Below the pieces are notes generated by a model that saw nothing but the letters and a program-made list of their open reading frames with translations, made no database searches and was not told the DNA's origin. Shown one piece after another: positions 43,963 to 51,980 of a DNA stretch of 64,000 nt (positions are counted from its first letter, which is position 1; every line of letters starts with the position of its first letter). The DNA comes from Lachnospiraceae bacterium (GTDB taxonomy: Bacteria > Bacillota > Clostridia > Lachnospirales > Lachnospiraceae). Location: NCBI GenBank assembly GCA_029008875.1, contig JAQXJP010000015.1, forward strand, positions 28,789 through 92,788, written 5' to 3'. Both the position numbers and the translations under genes were made by a program.

Positions 43963-45042
43963 ATGACACAGCGAGAGAGACAGATTTTGCAATGGATTGA
44001 GCAAGATCCCATGATTTCCCAGGAAGCGCTGGCGGAAAAAGCGGGAATTACGCGCTCATCTGTGGCAGTTCACATTTCGAATTTGATGAAAAAAGGGTAT
44101 ATTGTTGGAAAAGGGTACGTTCTTCGGACCGGAACCTACGCCGTGGTGGTAGGTGGCGTCAACATGGATATTGGCGGGAAATCCTACAACCCCTTGGTGC
44201 CCAATGATTCCAACCCGGGGGAAGTGCACATGAGCCTGGGAGGAGTCGGGCGCAACATTGCACACAACATGGCGCTGCTGGGAGTGGAGACCAGATTGCT
44301 GACCGCCTTTGGAGATGATTTATACGCGGAAAAAATCGCGGGATCCTGCGGGGAACTGGGAATTGACATCAGCGGGGCGCTGAAAATACCCGGGGCATCC
44401 ACTTCCACCTATCTCTATATTGCCGGGCCGGATGGAGAGATGGAAATGGCGGTATCGGACATGGATATCTGCAAGGAGATTACACCCGAATATCTGGCAG
44501 GCAAGATGCATGTTCTCAACAATGCCCAGCTGGTGGTGGCAGATACCAATATCCCTCAGGAGTCCCTGAAATTCTTGGCGGAACATTGCAGTGTTCCCAT
44601 TTTTATTGACCCAGTATCCACTGCAAAAGCAGTAAAAATTAAATCAATACTTGATAAAATTCACACTCTGAAGCCTAACAAGCTGGAAGCGGAACTGCTG
44701 AGTGGAGTGAAAATCAATGACACACAGGATTTGGACAAGGCTGCGGACATACTTCTGGCCACCGGACTTCGGAGGGTGTTTATCTCCCTGGGAAGTGACG
44801 GGGTGTTTGCCGCGGACCACAAGGAGAAGATGATTGTTCCCTGCAAAAAGGTGGAACCCTTGAACATGACAGGAGCCGGGGATGCGTTTATGGCCGGATT
44901 AGTCTGGGCATACCTGGAGGGAACGGATCTAAAAACGACCGCAATTGCCGCCTCTTCGGCGGGGGCAATCGCCATAGAGGGGGAGGATACCATCAATCCC
45001 CAGATGTCGGTGAAACGGTTACAGGAAATGATGGCAAGATAA
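43963..45042 (+). CDS. psuK: Pseudouridine kinase with N-terminal HTH (PfkB family)
   Basis: Phosphorylates pseudouridine to pseudouridine 5'-phosphate. Residues 1 to about 50 form a winged helix (SQEALAEKAGITRSSVAVHI), followed by the PfkB fold with VVVGGVNMDIGGKS, MSLGGVGRNIAHNMALLGVE, the anion-hole/catalytic NMTGAGDAFMAGLVWAYLEG and an ISLGSDGVF strand. 359 residues. A fused HTH occurs in the YeiI/PsuK group and may allow self-regulation. Assignment to pseudouridine rather than another ribonucleoside comes mainly from psuG next door, 24 bases downstream. Confidence 0.9.
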   Translation: MTQRERQILQWIEQDPMISQEALAEKAGITRSSVAVHISNLMKKGYIVGKGYVLRTGTYAVVVGGVNMDIGGKSYNPLVPNDSNPGEVHMSLGGVGRNIAHNMALLGVETRLLTAFGDDLYAEKIAGSCGELGIDISGALKIPGASTSTYLYIAGPDGEMEMAVSDMDICKEITPEYLAGKMHVLNNAQLVVADTNIPQESLKFLAEHCSVPIFIDPVSTAKAVKIKSILDKIHTLKPNKLEAELLSGVKINDTQDLDKAADILLATGLRRVFISLGSDGVFAADHKEKMIVPCKKVEPLNMTGAGDAFMAGLVWAYLEGTDLKTTAIAASSAGAIAIEGEDTINPQMSVKRLQEMMAR

Positions 45043-45066
45043 AATATTTTTTGGAGGTAAAGACAG

Positions 45067-45987
45067 ATGAACATGAACAGATTTTTGGATGTAAAACCGG
45101 AAGTGGCGGAGGCGATTTCCCAGGGGAAACCGGTGGTGGCGCTGGAGTCCACCATTATCTCCCACGGTATGCCCTATCCGCAGAATGTGGAGACCGCTCT
45201 CAAGGTGGAGGAAATCATCCGGGAAAATGGTGCAATTCCCGCTACCATTGCAGTGATTGGCGGAAGACTCAAGGCCGGACTTTCTCCGGAGGAGATTGAA
45301 TATTTCGGAAAAAAGGGACAGGAGATTACCAAGGCTTCCCGCAGAGACCTTGCAGTCCTCTGTGCGAGAGGGGAGGACGGAGCAACAACCGTCACCACCA
45401 CAATGATGATTGCCCATATGGCGGGAATCAAATTTTTCGCAACAGGAGGAATCGGCGGAGTTCACAGAGGGGCGGAGACAACTATGGATATCTCCGCGGA
45501 TCTGGAGGAGCTTGCCCACACTCCTGTGATGGTTATCTGTGCGGGGGCAAAGAGCATTTTAGACCTGGGTCTCACCTTGGAATATCTGGAGACTCACGGC
45601 GTCCCGGTGCTCGGCTATCAGACCTCGGAGCTTCCCGCATTCTACACCAGAACCTCCGGTTTTTCCGTGGATTACCGAATTGATTCGCCGGAGGAACTGG
45701 CTGCGGCATTCAAGGCACAAAACGATATGGAACTTGGGGGAGGAATGCTTGTGACCAATCCAATTCCGGAGGAATATTCTATGGATCCTGCAGTGATCAA
45801 CAAAGCCATTGATCAAGCGATTGCAGAGAGTGTGGAACAGGGAATCCATGGAAAGGCATCCACACCGTTCCTACTTGCGCGGGTGGCGGAACTCACAGGG
45901 GGAGACAGTCTGGCATCCAACATCCAGCTGGTGTTCAACAATGCTAAACTTGCAGCCCACACGGCGCTTGCGTACAGCAAAATGTAA
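45067..45987 (+). CDS. psuG: Pseudouridine-5'-phosphate glycosidase
   Basis: PsuG reversibly splits pseudouridine 5'-phosphate to uracil and ribose 5-phosphate. The 306-residue protein has the family motifs VALESTIISHGMPYPQN, IPATIAVIGGRLKAGL, FFATGGIGGVHRGAETTMDI, VCAGAKSILDLGLTLEYLET and TPFLLARVAELTGGDSLASN. GGAGG lies ten bases before ATG 45067. With psuK it salvages RNA-derived pseudouridine; uracil can feed UMP synthesis, whose kinase pyrH lies 2 kb downstream. Confidence 0.97.
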   Translation: MNMNRFLDVKPEVAEAISQGKPVVALESTIISHGMPYPQNVETALKVEEIIRENGAIPATIAVIGGRLKAGLSPEEIEYFGKKGQEITKASRRDLAVLCARGEDGATTVTTTMMIAHMAGIKFFATGGIGGVHRGAETTMDISADLEELAHTPVMVICAGAKSILDLGLTLEYLETHGVPVLGYQTSELPAFYTRTSGFSVDYRIDSPEELAAAFKAQNDMELGGGMLVTNPIPEEYSMDPAVINKAIDQAIAESVEQGIHGKASTPFLLARVAELTGGDSLASNIQLVFNNAKLAAHTALAYSKM

Positions 45988-46021
45988 TAGAAGGATTGAC
46001 GTATCACTGTCAGCGTAACAA

Positions 46022-46056
46022 ACCCGGGGAGGAATCAATCCCCGGGTCTATTTTTT
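46022..46056 (+). terminator. Strong terminator after psuG
   Basis: ACCCGGGGA (46022-46030) and TCCCCGGGT (46039-46047) pair exactly across an 8-base loop, followed by CTA and six T (46051-46056). Confidence 0.93.
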
Positions 46057-46144
46057 GCTTCGCATGCACATAAAAATATTAAATTTATATTTAATAAATG
46101 AAATGCGACGCAAAAAGATTTTATTCGACTGGACCTTTTTCCGC

Positions 46145-46172
46145 TTTACAATTAATAGAATTATGGTAAAAT
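46145..46172 (+). promoter_or_regulatory. Promoter upstream of the deacetylase-like gene
   Basis: TTTACA (46145-46150) and TAAAAT (46167-46172) with a 16-base spacer, 32 bases before the GTG start. The promoter probably also serves the bactofilin and perhaps pyrH. Confidence 0.6.
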
Positions 46173-46203
46173 GATTTATGATACTATCGGTGGAGGAGAC
46201 AGA

Positions 46204-47142
46204 GTGACGGCAGAAAAGAGGCAGGAACAGGAGCAGCAGAGGTTGCGCAGAGCCCGAGTTAACAAAATACGGAATGGAATCGTAATTACCATTGCTACAT
46301 GGATGGTCGTTTCATTTCTCGCAATTGTGATTCTGTCGGTTTCCCTGATTCGCATGAATTGCAAGATCAAGCGATTGGAGCAATCCGTTGCCACCGGTAC
46401 ATACACCCAGACCGTGGAGGATTCCGAGAAAGCGGATGAGGCGGATACGGAGCCTTTTGCAAATCTGGTGACAGGGATTGACACAGAGGATAATATGGCC
46501 GCCGAGGGCGATGAACATTTGGTTTATCTGACCTTTGATTCCGTGCCCGGGGACAATACGCTGGATTTGTTGCGCGAGTTGAGAAAATACAATGTCAAGG
46601 CAACTTTTTTTGTGTCCGGTGAAGCGGCGGAGGAGAATGGGGATATCTGTCAACAGATTGTGGACGAGGGACATGCAATCGGCATGCGTTCCTACTCCAA
46701 CCAGATGAGTAAGATTTATTCGTCCAGAGAAGCTTTTTTGGCGGATTATCAACAGATTCACGACTACATACTCACCAACGCGGACACGGACAGCAGACTA
46801 TACCGGTTTCCCGGGGGAAGCGGCAATGAGATCAGCAATTTGGACATGGCGGTTTTTGCCCAGATGCTCACGGAGCACGGGGTGACATATTATGACTGGA
46901 ATGTGTCAGCCGGGGATGCTTCCGCGGATTACACGTCCGATACAGTGATTGCAAACGTCACACAAGGCGTTTCACAATACAAGACATCGGTTGTGCTGTT
47001 GCACGACGATGACACCAAGTCAAATACGGTGGAGGCCATCGGGCCGCTCATCGAGGCTTTGCAGGATATGGGAGCCGAGATATTGCCGATAGATGACAAC
47101 ACAAAAGTAATTCAATATATCCATGCGGACAGTATTGAATAG
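46204..47142 (+). CDS. Polysaccharide deacetylase-fold membrane protein, predicted inactive
   Basis: A NodB-fold protein of about 312 residues with a basic cytosolic N-terminus, one transmembrane helix (about residues 27-50), and an extracellular NodB domain from about residue 105. Compared with active relatives, the first motif TFDDGPS reads TFDSVPG, so the second, metal-binding Asp is Ser. The second motif, usually HSYSH, reads RSYSNQ, so both metal-binding His are lost. The RFPGG and VLLHDD motifs remain. Deacetylation is therefore unlikely; it may bind glycan or act as a scaffold. GTG 46204 follows TGGAGGAG. The bactofilin starts 21 bases downstream. Confidence 0.85.
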   Translation: MTAEKRQEQEQQRLRRARVNKIRNGIVITIATWMVVSFLAIVILSVSLIRMNCKIKRLEQSVATGTYTQTVEDSEKADEADTEPFANLVTGIDTEDNMAAEGDEHLVYLTFDSVPGDNTLDLLRELRKYNVKATFFVSGEAAEENGDICQQIVDEGHAIGMRSYSNQMSKIYSSREAFLADYQQIHDYILTNADTDSRLYRFPGGSGNEISNLDMAVFAQMLTEHGVTYYDWNVSAGDASADYTSDTVIANVTQGVSQYKTSVVLLHDDDTKSNTVEAIGPLIEALQDMGAEILPIDDNTKVIQYIHADSIE

Positions 47143-47163
47143 AATGAATGGAGGAACTTAAAA

Positions 47164-47961
47164 ATGGGACTTTTTAAGGATTTTAAGGAAGATTTTTCAC
47201 AGGCTGTTGATGAATTGCTTCCGGGTGGAGAGGATATCTCTTCCACAGAGGATACGGAGGGGTTGGTAGTCGACACACTGGATGAGTCGGTGGATGTCCA
47301 GACCGAGTTGTCCAAACTGGATGGACTTCTGGAACAGGCAAAGGTTGAGCCGGCTGCTGCTTCACCGAGCCTTGAAGCAGAATTTGCAGCGATGGATCAG
47401 GTTGCGGGAAAAGAGTCTGCGGCAAAGAAAACAAAAGTAGAAACAGTTAAGGAGACAAAGACAATGAGCGAGAGCGTATCAACATTAGGAGCAATTAAGC
47501 CAAACGAAGCAACGGACGAGACTTCTGTCATCACAGCAAGCACCGTCCTTACCGGTGATCTTCAGTCATCCGGATCTTTCGAGATTCAGGGAACCATTAA
47601 CGGAAATATTACCTGTAACGGCAAGATTACCGTGACCGGAACCATCAACGGTAACAGCAATGCTTCCGAGTTCTTTGCAGATGTTGCCAAGATCGAGGGT
47701 GAGGTTGTCAGCACCGGTACGGTTAAGGTTGGAACCGGTTCTGTTATCATCGGCAACATTACCGCAACATCCGCAGTGATTGCAGGTGCGGTAAAGGGTG
47801 ACATCGACGTTCAGGGGCCGGTTGTTGTGGATACATCCGCAGTCATTATGGGTAACATCAAGTCCCGCTCTGTACAGATCAACAACGGTGCAGTTATCGA
47901 GGGATTCTGCTCTCAGTGCTACGCAGATATTGATGTTCAGGGACTTTTCGAGTCAAAATAG
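47164..47961 (+). CDS. Bactofilin with long N-terminal extension
   Basis: Bactofilins form membrane-associated beta-helical filaments that organise cell-wall enzymes. The C-terminal domain (residues about 115-265) is a typical DUF583 beta-helix with repeated six-residue rungs (GSFEIQGTINGNITCNGKIT, VVVDTSAVIMGNIKSRSVQI). The first 110 residues are unusual: an amphipathic start (MGLFKDFKEDFSQAVDELL) that may touch the membrane, then an acidic, disordered stretch. It follows the inactive deacetylase-like gene by 21 bases, so the two may act together in cell shape. pyrH follows after 15 bases. Confidence 0.9.
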   Translation: MGLFKDFKEDFSQAVDELLPGGEDISSTEDTEGLVVDTLDESVDVQTELSKLDGLLEQAKVEPAAASPSLEAEFAAMDQVAGKESAAKKTKVETVKETKTMSESVSTLGAIKPNEATDETSVITASTVLTGDLQSSGSFEIQGTINGNITCNGKITVTGTINGNSNASEFFADVAKIEGEVVSTGTVKVGTGSVIIGNITATSAVIAGAVKGDIDVQGPVVVDTSAVIMGNIKSRSVQINNGAVIEGFCSQCYADIDVQGLFESK

Positions 47962-47976
47962 GAAGGAACGCATAGG

Positions 47977-48672
47977 ATGAAGCGCATTTTATTAAAATTA
48001 AGTGGTGAAGCTTTGGCCGGAGAGAAACATACCGGCTTTGATGAGGCGACCGTCACGGTGGTGGCAAAGCAGGTAAAACAGCTTGTGGATGCCGGTACAG
48101 AGGTTGGTATTGTCATTGGAGGCGGCAATTTCTGGAGAGGCCGTACCAGTGAGACCATCGACAGAACGAAGGCGGACCAGATCGGCATGCTTGCGACGGT
48201 TATGAATTGCATCTATGTTTCGGAGATTTTCCGCTCTGTGGGAATGAAGACGGCAGTGCTCACTCCATTTGAATGCGGTTCTATGACGAAACTTTTTTCC
48301 AAGGATCGTGCGAATAAGTATTTTGCACATAGCATGGTTGTATTTTTTGCGGGAGGAACCGGTCATCCGTATTTTTCCACAGATACTGCAACCGTTCTTC
48401 GGGCGGTGGAGATTGAGGCAGATGAGATTTTGCTTGCCAAGGCCATCGACGGTGTCTATGACAGTGACCCCAAGACCAATCCAAATGCCAAGAAGTATGA
48501 TGAAATCAGTATCCAGGAAGTCATCGACAAGAAGCTTGCCGTTGTGGATTTGACTGCTTCCATTATGTGCATGGAGAATAAGATGCCAATGTATGTATTT
48601 GGATTGAACGAAGAAAACAGTATTGTAAAGGCCCTGAATGGGGAAATTAACGGTACGAGGGTAACCGTATAG
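47977..48672 (+). CDS. pyrH: UMP kinase
   Basis: PyrH phosphorylates UMP to UDP. The 231-residue amino-acid-kinase-fold protein has the P-loop-like KLSGEALAGEK, VIGGGNFWRGRTSE, DQIGMLATVMNCIYVSE and ILLAKAIDGVYDSDPKTN. Order tsf-pyrH-frr is conserved in bacteria; here tsf and pyrH are separated by four inserted genes. frr follows 11 bases downstream. Confidence 0.98.
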   Translation: MKRILLKLSGEALAGEKHTGFDEATVTVVAKQVKQLVDAGTEVGIVIGGGNFWRGRTSETIDRTKADQIGMLATVMNCIYVSEIFRSVGMKTAVLTPFECGSMTKLFSKDRANKYFAHSMVVFFAGGTGHPYFSTDTATVLRAVEIEADEILLAKAIDGVYDSDPKTNPNAKKYDEISIQEVIDKKLAVVDLTASIMCMENKMPMYVFGLNEENSIVKALNGEINGTRVTV

Positions 48673-48683
48673 GAGGATTAGAA

Positions 48684-49238
48684 ATGGATGAGAGATTAAC
48701 GGTATTCCAAGGGAAAATGGAAAAATCCCTGAATAATTTGGAAGAAGAGTTTGCGGCAATCCGTGCAGGGCGGGCAAATCCGCACGTGTTGGATAAGCTT
48801 CGCGTGGATTATTATGGAACGCCTTCCCCGATTCAGAGCGTGGCAAATGTCAGTGTTCCGGAAGCTCGCATGATTCAGATTCAGCCGTGGGAGGCTTCCC
48901 TGGTAAAGGAGATTGAGAAAGCAATCCTTTGTTCCGATATTGGAATCAACCCGACAAATGACGGAAAAGTGATTCGTCTCGTGTTCCCGGAACTCACCGA
49001 GGAGAGACGTAAGGAACTGGCCAAGGATGTGAAGAAGAAGGGTGAGACCGCCAAGGTTGCAATCCGTAACATTCGAAGAGATGCCATGGACTCCTTCAAG
49101 AAGTTGGGGAAAACAGAAGATATTTCCGAGGATGAAATCAAAGATTTAGAGGACGGTATGCAGAAGCTTACGGATCAGTACGTTGCCAAAATTGATTCCG
49201 CAGTGGATGCCAAGACCAAGGAAATCCTTACGGTATAA
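48684..49238 (+). CDS. frr: Ribosome recycling factor
   Basis: RRF splits post-termination ribosomes with EF-G. The 184-residue protein has AAIRAGRANPHVLDKLRVDY, YYGTPSPIQSVANVSVPEAR, GINPTNDGKVIRLVFPELTE and a C-terminal long helix. It starts 11 bases after pyrH and is followed by a perfect hairpin before uppS. Confidence 0.98.
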   Translation: MDERLTVFQGKMEKSLNNLEEEFAAIRAGRANPHVLDKLRVDYYGTPSPIQSVANVSVPEARMIQIQPWEASLVKEIEKAILCSDIGINPTNDGKVIRLVFPELTEERRKELAKDVKKKGETAKVAIRNIRRDAMDSFKKLGKTEDISEDEIKDLEDGMQKLTDQYVAKIDSAVDAKTKEILTV

Positions 49239-49246
49239 GAAGTGGT

Positions 49247-49279
49247 ATAAGAGGACATGGGGATCTCATGTCCTCTTAT
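49247..49279. repeat. Perfect 13-bp hairpin between frr and uppS
   Basis: ATAAGAGGACATG (49247-49259) pairs exactly with CATGTCCTCTTAT (49267-49279) across a 7-base loop. The following TGGCTTAATTA has no T tract, so simple termination is unlikely. The uppS ribosome-binding site starts 11 bases later. Confidence 0.75.
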
Positions 49280-49301
49280 TGGCTTAATTAGGAGATGAAT
49301 G

Positions 49302-50030
49302 ATGAATATTCCGCAGCATGTAGCGATTATTTTAGATGGAAACGGCCGATGGGCCAAAAGTAAAGGAATGCCCCGCAACTATGGGCATACCGTGGGAGCC
49401 AAGAACGTGGAGAACGTATGCCGGGCGGCTGATGAGCTGGGTATCAAATATGTGACCATGTACGCTTTTTCCACGGAGAACTGGAATCGCCCCAAGAACG
49501 AGGTGGATGCCCTGATGAAGCTTCTGGAAAGCTATCTCAAGAACTGTATCAAAACCGCGGAGAAAAATCATATGCGTGTGCGCGTGATCGGTGATATACG
49601 GCGGTTGGATGAGAAATTCCAGGACAGTATCCGCAAATTGGAGGAAGCCTCCGCGAAAAATGACGGGCTCAATCTGACGATTGCCATCAATTACGGAAGC
49701 CGGGATGAGATTACCCGCGGGGTTCAAGAAATTGCAAAGCAGGTGGCGGAGGGGAAAATACGCCCGGAGGACATTACGGAATCCATGATTTCGGACAATC
49801 TGGACACCGCCGGAATTCCGGACCCGGATCTTTTGATTCGGACAAGCGGGGAATTGCGCCTGTCCAATTACCTTCTCTGGCAATTGGGGTACAGCGAGTT
49901 CTATTTCACCGATGTGCCATGGCCGGATTTTGACAAAAAGGAATTGGAAAAGGCTATCGAAGCATATAATATGCGTGACCGTCGATTTGGAAAAATCGAT
50001 GAGGATACAAAGGAGGAGACCGATGTTTAA
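49302..50030 (+). CDS. uppS: Undecaprenyl diphosphate synthase
   Basis: UppS makes the C55 lipid carrier for cell-wall synthesis by cis-prenyl transfer. Catalytic region HVAIILDGNGRWAKSKG at the N-terminus carries the essential Asp. Later motifs are YAFSTENWNRPKNEVD, NYGSRDEI and DPDLLIRTSGELRLSNYL, LWQLGYSEFYFTDVPWPDF. About 242 residues. Two ATGs at 49299 and 49302 are possible; the second gives seven bases to AGGAG. The end overlaps cdsA by eight bases. Confidence 0.97.
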   Translation: MNIPQHVAIILDGNGRWAKSKGMPRNYGHTVGAKNVENVCRAADELGIKYVTMYAFSTENWNRPKNEVDALMKLLESYLKNCIKTAEKNHMRVRVIGDIRRLDEKFQDSIRKLEEASAKNDGLNLTIAINYGSRDEITRGVQEIAKQVAEGKIRPEDITESMISDNLDTAGIPDPDLLIRTSGELRLSNYLLWQLGYSEFYFTDVPWPDFDKKELEKAIEAYNMRDRRFGKIDEDTKEETDV

Positions 50031-50826
50031 GACCAGACTTTTGAGCGGAATTGTTCTCGTAATTCTCGCCATTGGCTTTATCATTCTCGGCGGAGACATT
50101 TTGCTTGCGGTAATCGGATTGATTTCCCTGATTGGAATGTATGAACTGTATCGGGTTCTGAAAATAGAGAAAAGTGTGATAGGAATAATAGGATATCTGG
50201 CGGCGATTGTGTATTTTCTGAATATACGCTTTGCCTTTATCCCGGACATCTTGATGCTGGTGTTTGCGTTTTTGATTCTCTTGCTTTTTGCCTATGTATT
50301 TTCCTATCCCAAATATGATGCCAAGCAGGTTATGACTGTATTCTTTGGCCTGTTTTATGTGGCGGGAATGCTGTCCTATGTATATCAGATTCGCATGCTG
50401 GAGAACGGAAAATATCTGGCGTTTTTGGTATTCATCTGCTCCTGGGGATGCGATACCTGCGCTTACTGCGTGGGAAAACTCATTGGAAAACACAAGATGT
50501 CACCGATTTTGAGCCCGAAAAAATCCGTGGAGGGCGCATTCGGAGGTGTGATTGGGGCTGCGCTCCTGGCGGCGTTGTATGCGTTTATCTTCAGGAATGC
50601 AATGTCCTTAAGCACGGTGGAAATCTGGATTATTGCGGGAATCACTGCGGTTGCGGCACTGATTTCCATGGTTGGGGATCTGGCGGCCAGCGCAATCAAG
50701 CGCAATTATGACATCAAGGACTACGGGACATTGATTCCGGGGCATGGCGGCATTCTGGATCGCTTTGACAGTATGATCATTACCGCGCCGATTATTTTTT
50801 ATCTTGCATTGTATGCGATGCAGTAG
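50023..50826 (+). CDS. cdsA: Phosphatidate cytidylyltransferase
   Basis: CdsA forms CDP-diacylglycerol, the precursor of phospholipids. The 267-residue integral membrane protein has about seven helices and the family motif in the C-terminal third (SPKKSVEGAFGGVIGA, GDLAASAIKRNYDIKDYGTL, IPGHGGILDRFDSM). ATG 50023 with AGGAGG upstream is chosen; an upstream in-frame extension runs through uppS. Overlap with uppS implies coupling. Confidence 0.97.
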   Translation: MFKTRLLSGIVLVILAIGFIILGGDILLAVIGLISLIGMYELYRVLKIEKSVIGIIGYLAAIVYFLNIRFAFIPDILMLVFAFLILLLFAYVFSYPKYDAKQVMTVFFGLFYVAGMLSYVYQIRMLENGKYLAFLVFICSWGCDTCAYCVGKLIGKHKMSPILSPKKSVEGAFGGVIGAALLAALYAFIFRNAMSLSTVEIWIIAGITAVAALISMVGDLAASAIKRNYDIKDYGTLIPGHGGILDRFDSMIITAPIIFYLALYAMQ

Positions 50827-50835
50827 GAGCGAAGG

Positions 50836-51978
50836 ATGAAAAAGATTGCAATTTTAGGCTCCACCGGTTCCATCGGAACACAGACTCTTCAGGTGGTGGA
50901 GGAACAAAAAGATTTGGAAGTCGTGGCTCTTTCCTGCGGTGGCAACATCAAACTGCTGGAGGAGCAGATCCGCAAATTTTCGCCCAAACTGGTCAGTGTC
51001 TGGGAGGAGAAGGACGCGGGTGTATTGCGACAGAATATCGCGGATTTGCAGGTGAAGGTGGTCTGTGGAATGGAGGGGCTGCTGGAGGTGGCCACCGTTC
51101 CGGAGACGGAAATTCTGGTGACTGCCATTGTGGGGATGTTGGGAATTCGTCCCACCATCGCCGCCATTGAAGCAGGAAAAGATATTGCCCTGGCCAACAA
51201 GGAGACTCTGGTGACCGCGGGACATATTATCATGCCTCTGGCCCGAAAGAAGGGAGTGTCCATCCTGCCGGTGGACAGTGAGCACAGCGCAATTTTCCAG
51301 TCCCTGAACGGGGAGCGGCACAATAAGATCCACAAGATCCTTCTGACCGCATCGGGAGGTCCTTTCCGGGGCAAAAAGAGGGAGGAATTGAAGCAGATTC
51401 AGGTGGAAGATGCCCTGAAACATCCCAACTGGGCCATGGGCAGAAAGATTACCATTGATTCCTCCACCCTGGTGAACAAAGGGCTGGAAGTGATGGAGGC
51501 AAAGTGGCTGTTTGACGTGGAATTAGAGCAGATTCAGGTGGTGGTTCACCCCCAGAGCGTCATCCATTCCGCCGTGGAATATGAGGACGGCGCGGTGATT
51601 GCGCAGCTTGGGACGCCCGATATGAGGCTTCCCATCCAGTATGCTCTGTATTACCCGGACAGACGTCCTTTGTCCGGCAAACGTCTGGATTTGTTTGCCC
51701 TGGGACAACTGACCTTCGAGGAACCGGACACCGAGACATTCCGGGGGCTCGCCCTGGCGTATCAGGCCATGAAGCAGGGGGGCAACATCCCCACGGTGTA
51801 CAATGCGGCAAATGAGCGCGCAGTGGCACTGTTTTTACAACGGAAGATTTCTTATCTGCAGATCACGGAGATCATCGAGGCGGCTATGAATGAGATTTCG
51901 TTCGCCGAATCGCCGAACCTTGACCAGATTCTTGCAACAGAGCAGATGACCTATGATTTTATCGACAGCAGGTGGTAG
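50836..51978 (+). CDS. dxr: 1-deoxy-D-xylulose 5-phosphate reductoisomerase
   Basis: Dxr (IspC) is the first committed step of the MEP isoprenoid pathway. NADPH site ILGSTGSIGTQTLQVVEE at the N-terminus, ANKETLVTAG, metal and substrate site PVDSEHSAIFQSLNGE, and MGRKITIDSSTLVNKGLEVM. 380 residues. With ispG nearby it supplies precursors that uppS uses. Order uppS-cdsA-dxr-rseP is conserved. Confidence 0.98.
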   Translation: MKKIAILGSTGSIGTQTLQVVEEQKDLEVVALSCGGNIKLLEEQIRKFSPKLVSVWEEKDAGVLRQNIADLQVKVVCGMEGLLEVATVPETEILVTAIVGMLGIRPTIAAIEAGKDIALANKETLVTAGHIIMPLARKKGVSILPVDSEHSAIFQSLNGERHNKIHKILLTASGGPFRGKKREELKQIQVEDALKHPNWAMGRKITIDSSTLVNKGLEVMEAKWLFDVELEQIQVVVHPQSVIHSAVEYEDGAVIAQLGTPDMRLPIQYALYYPDRRPLSGKRLDLFALGQLTFEEPDTETFRGLALAYQAMKQGGNIPTVYNAANERAVALFLQRKISYLQITEIIEAAMNEISFAESPNLDQILATEQMTYDFIDSRW

Positions 51979-51980
51979 TT

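Noticed and set aside
49912..50022. N-terminal extension of cdsA inside uppS
   Set aside because: The frame is open only by chance; the ATG at 50023 has AGGAGG and gives the normal CdsA start.
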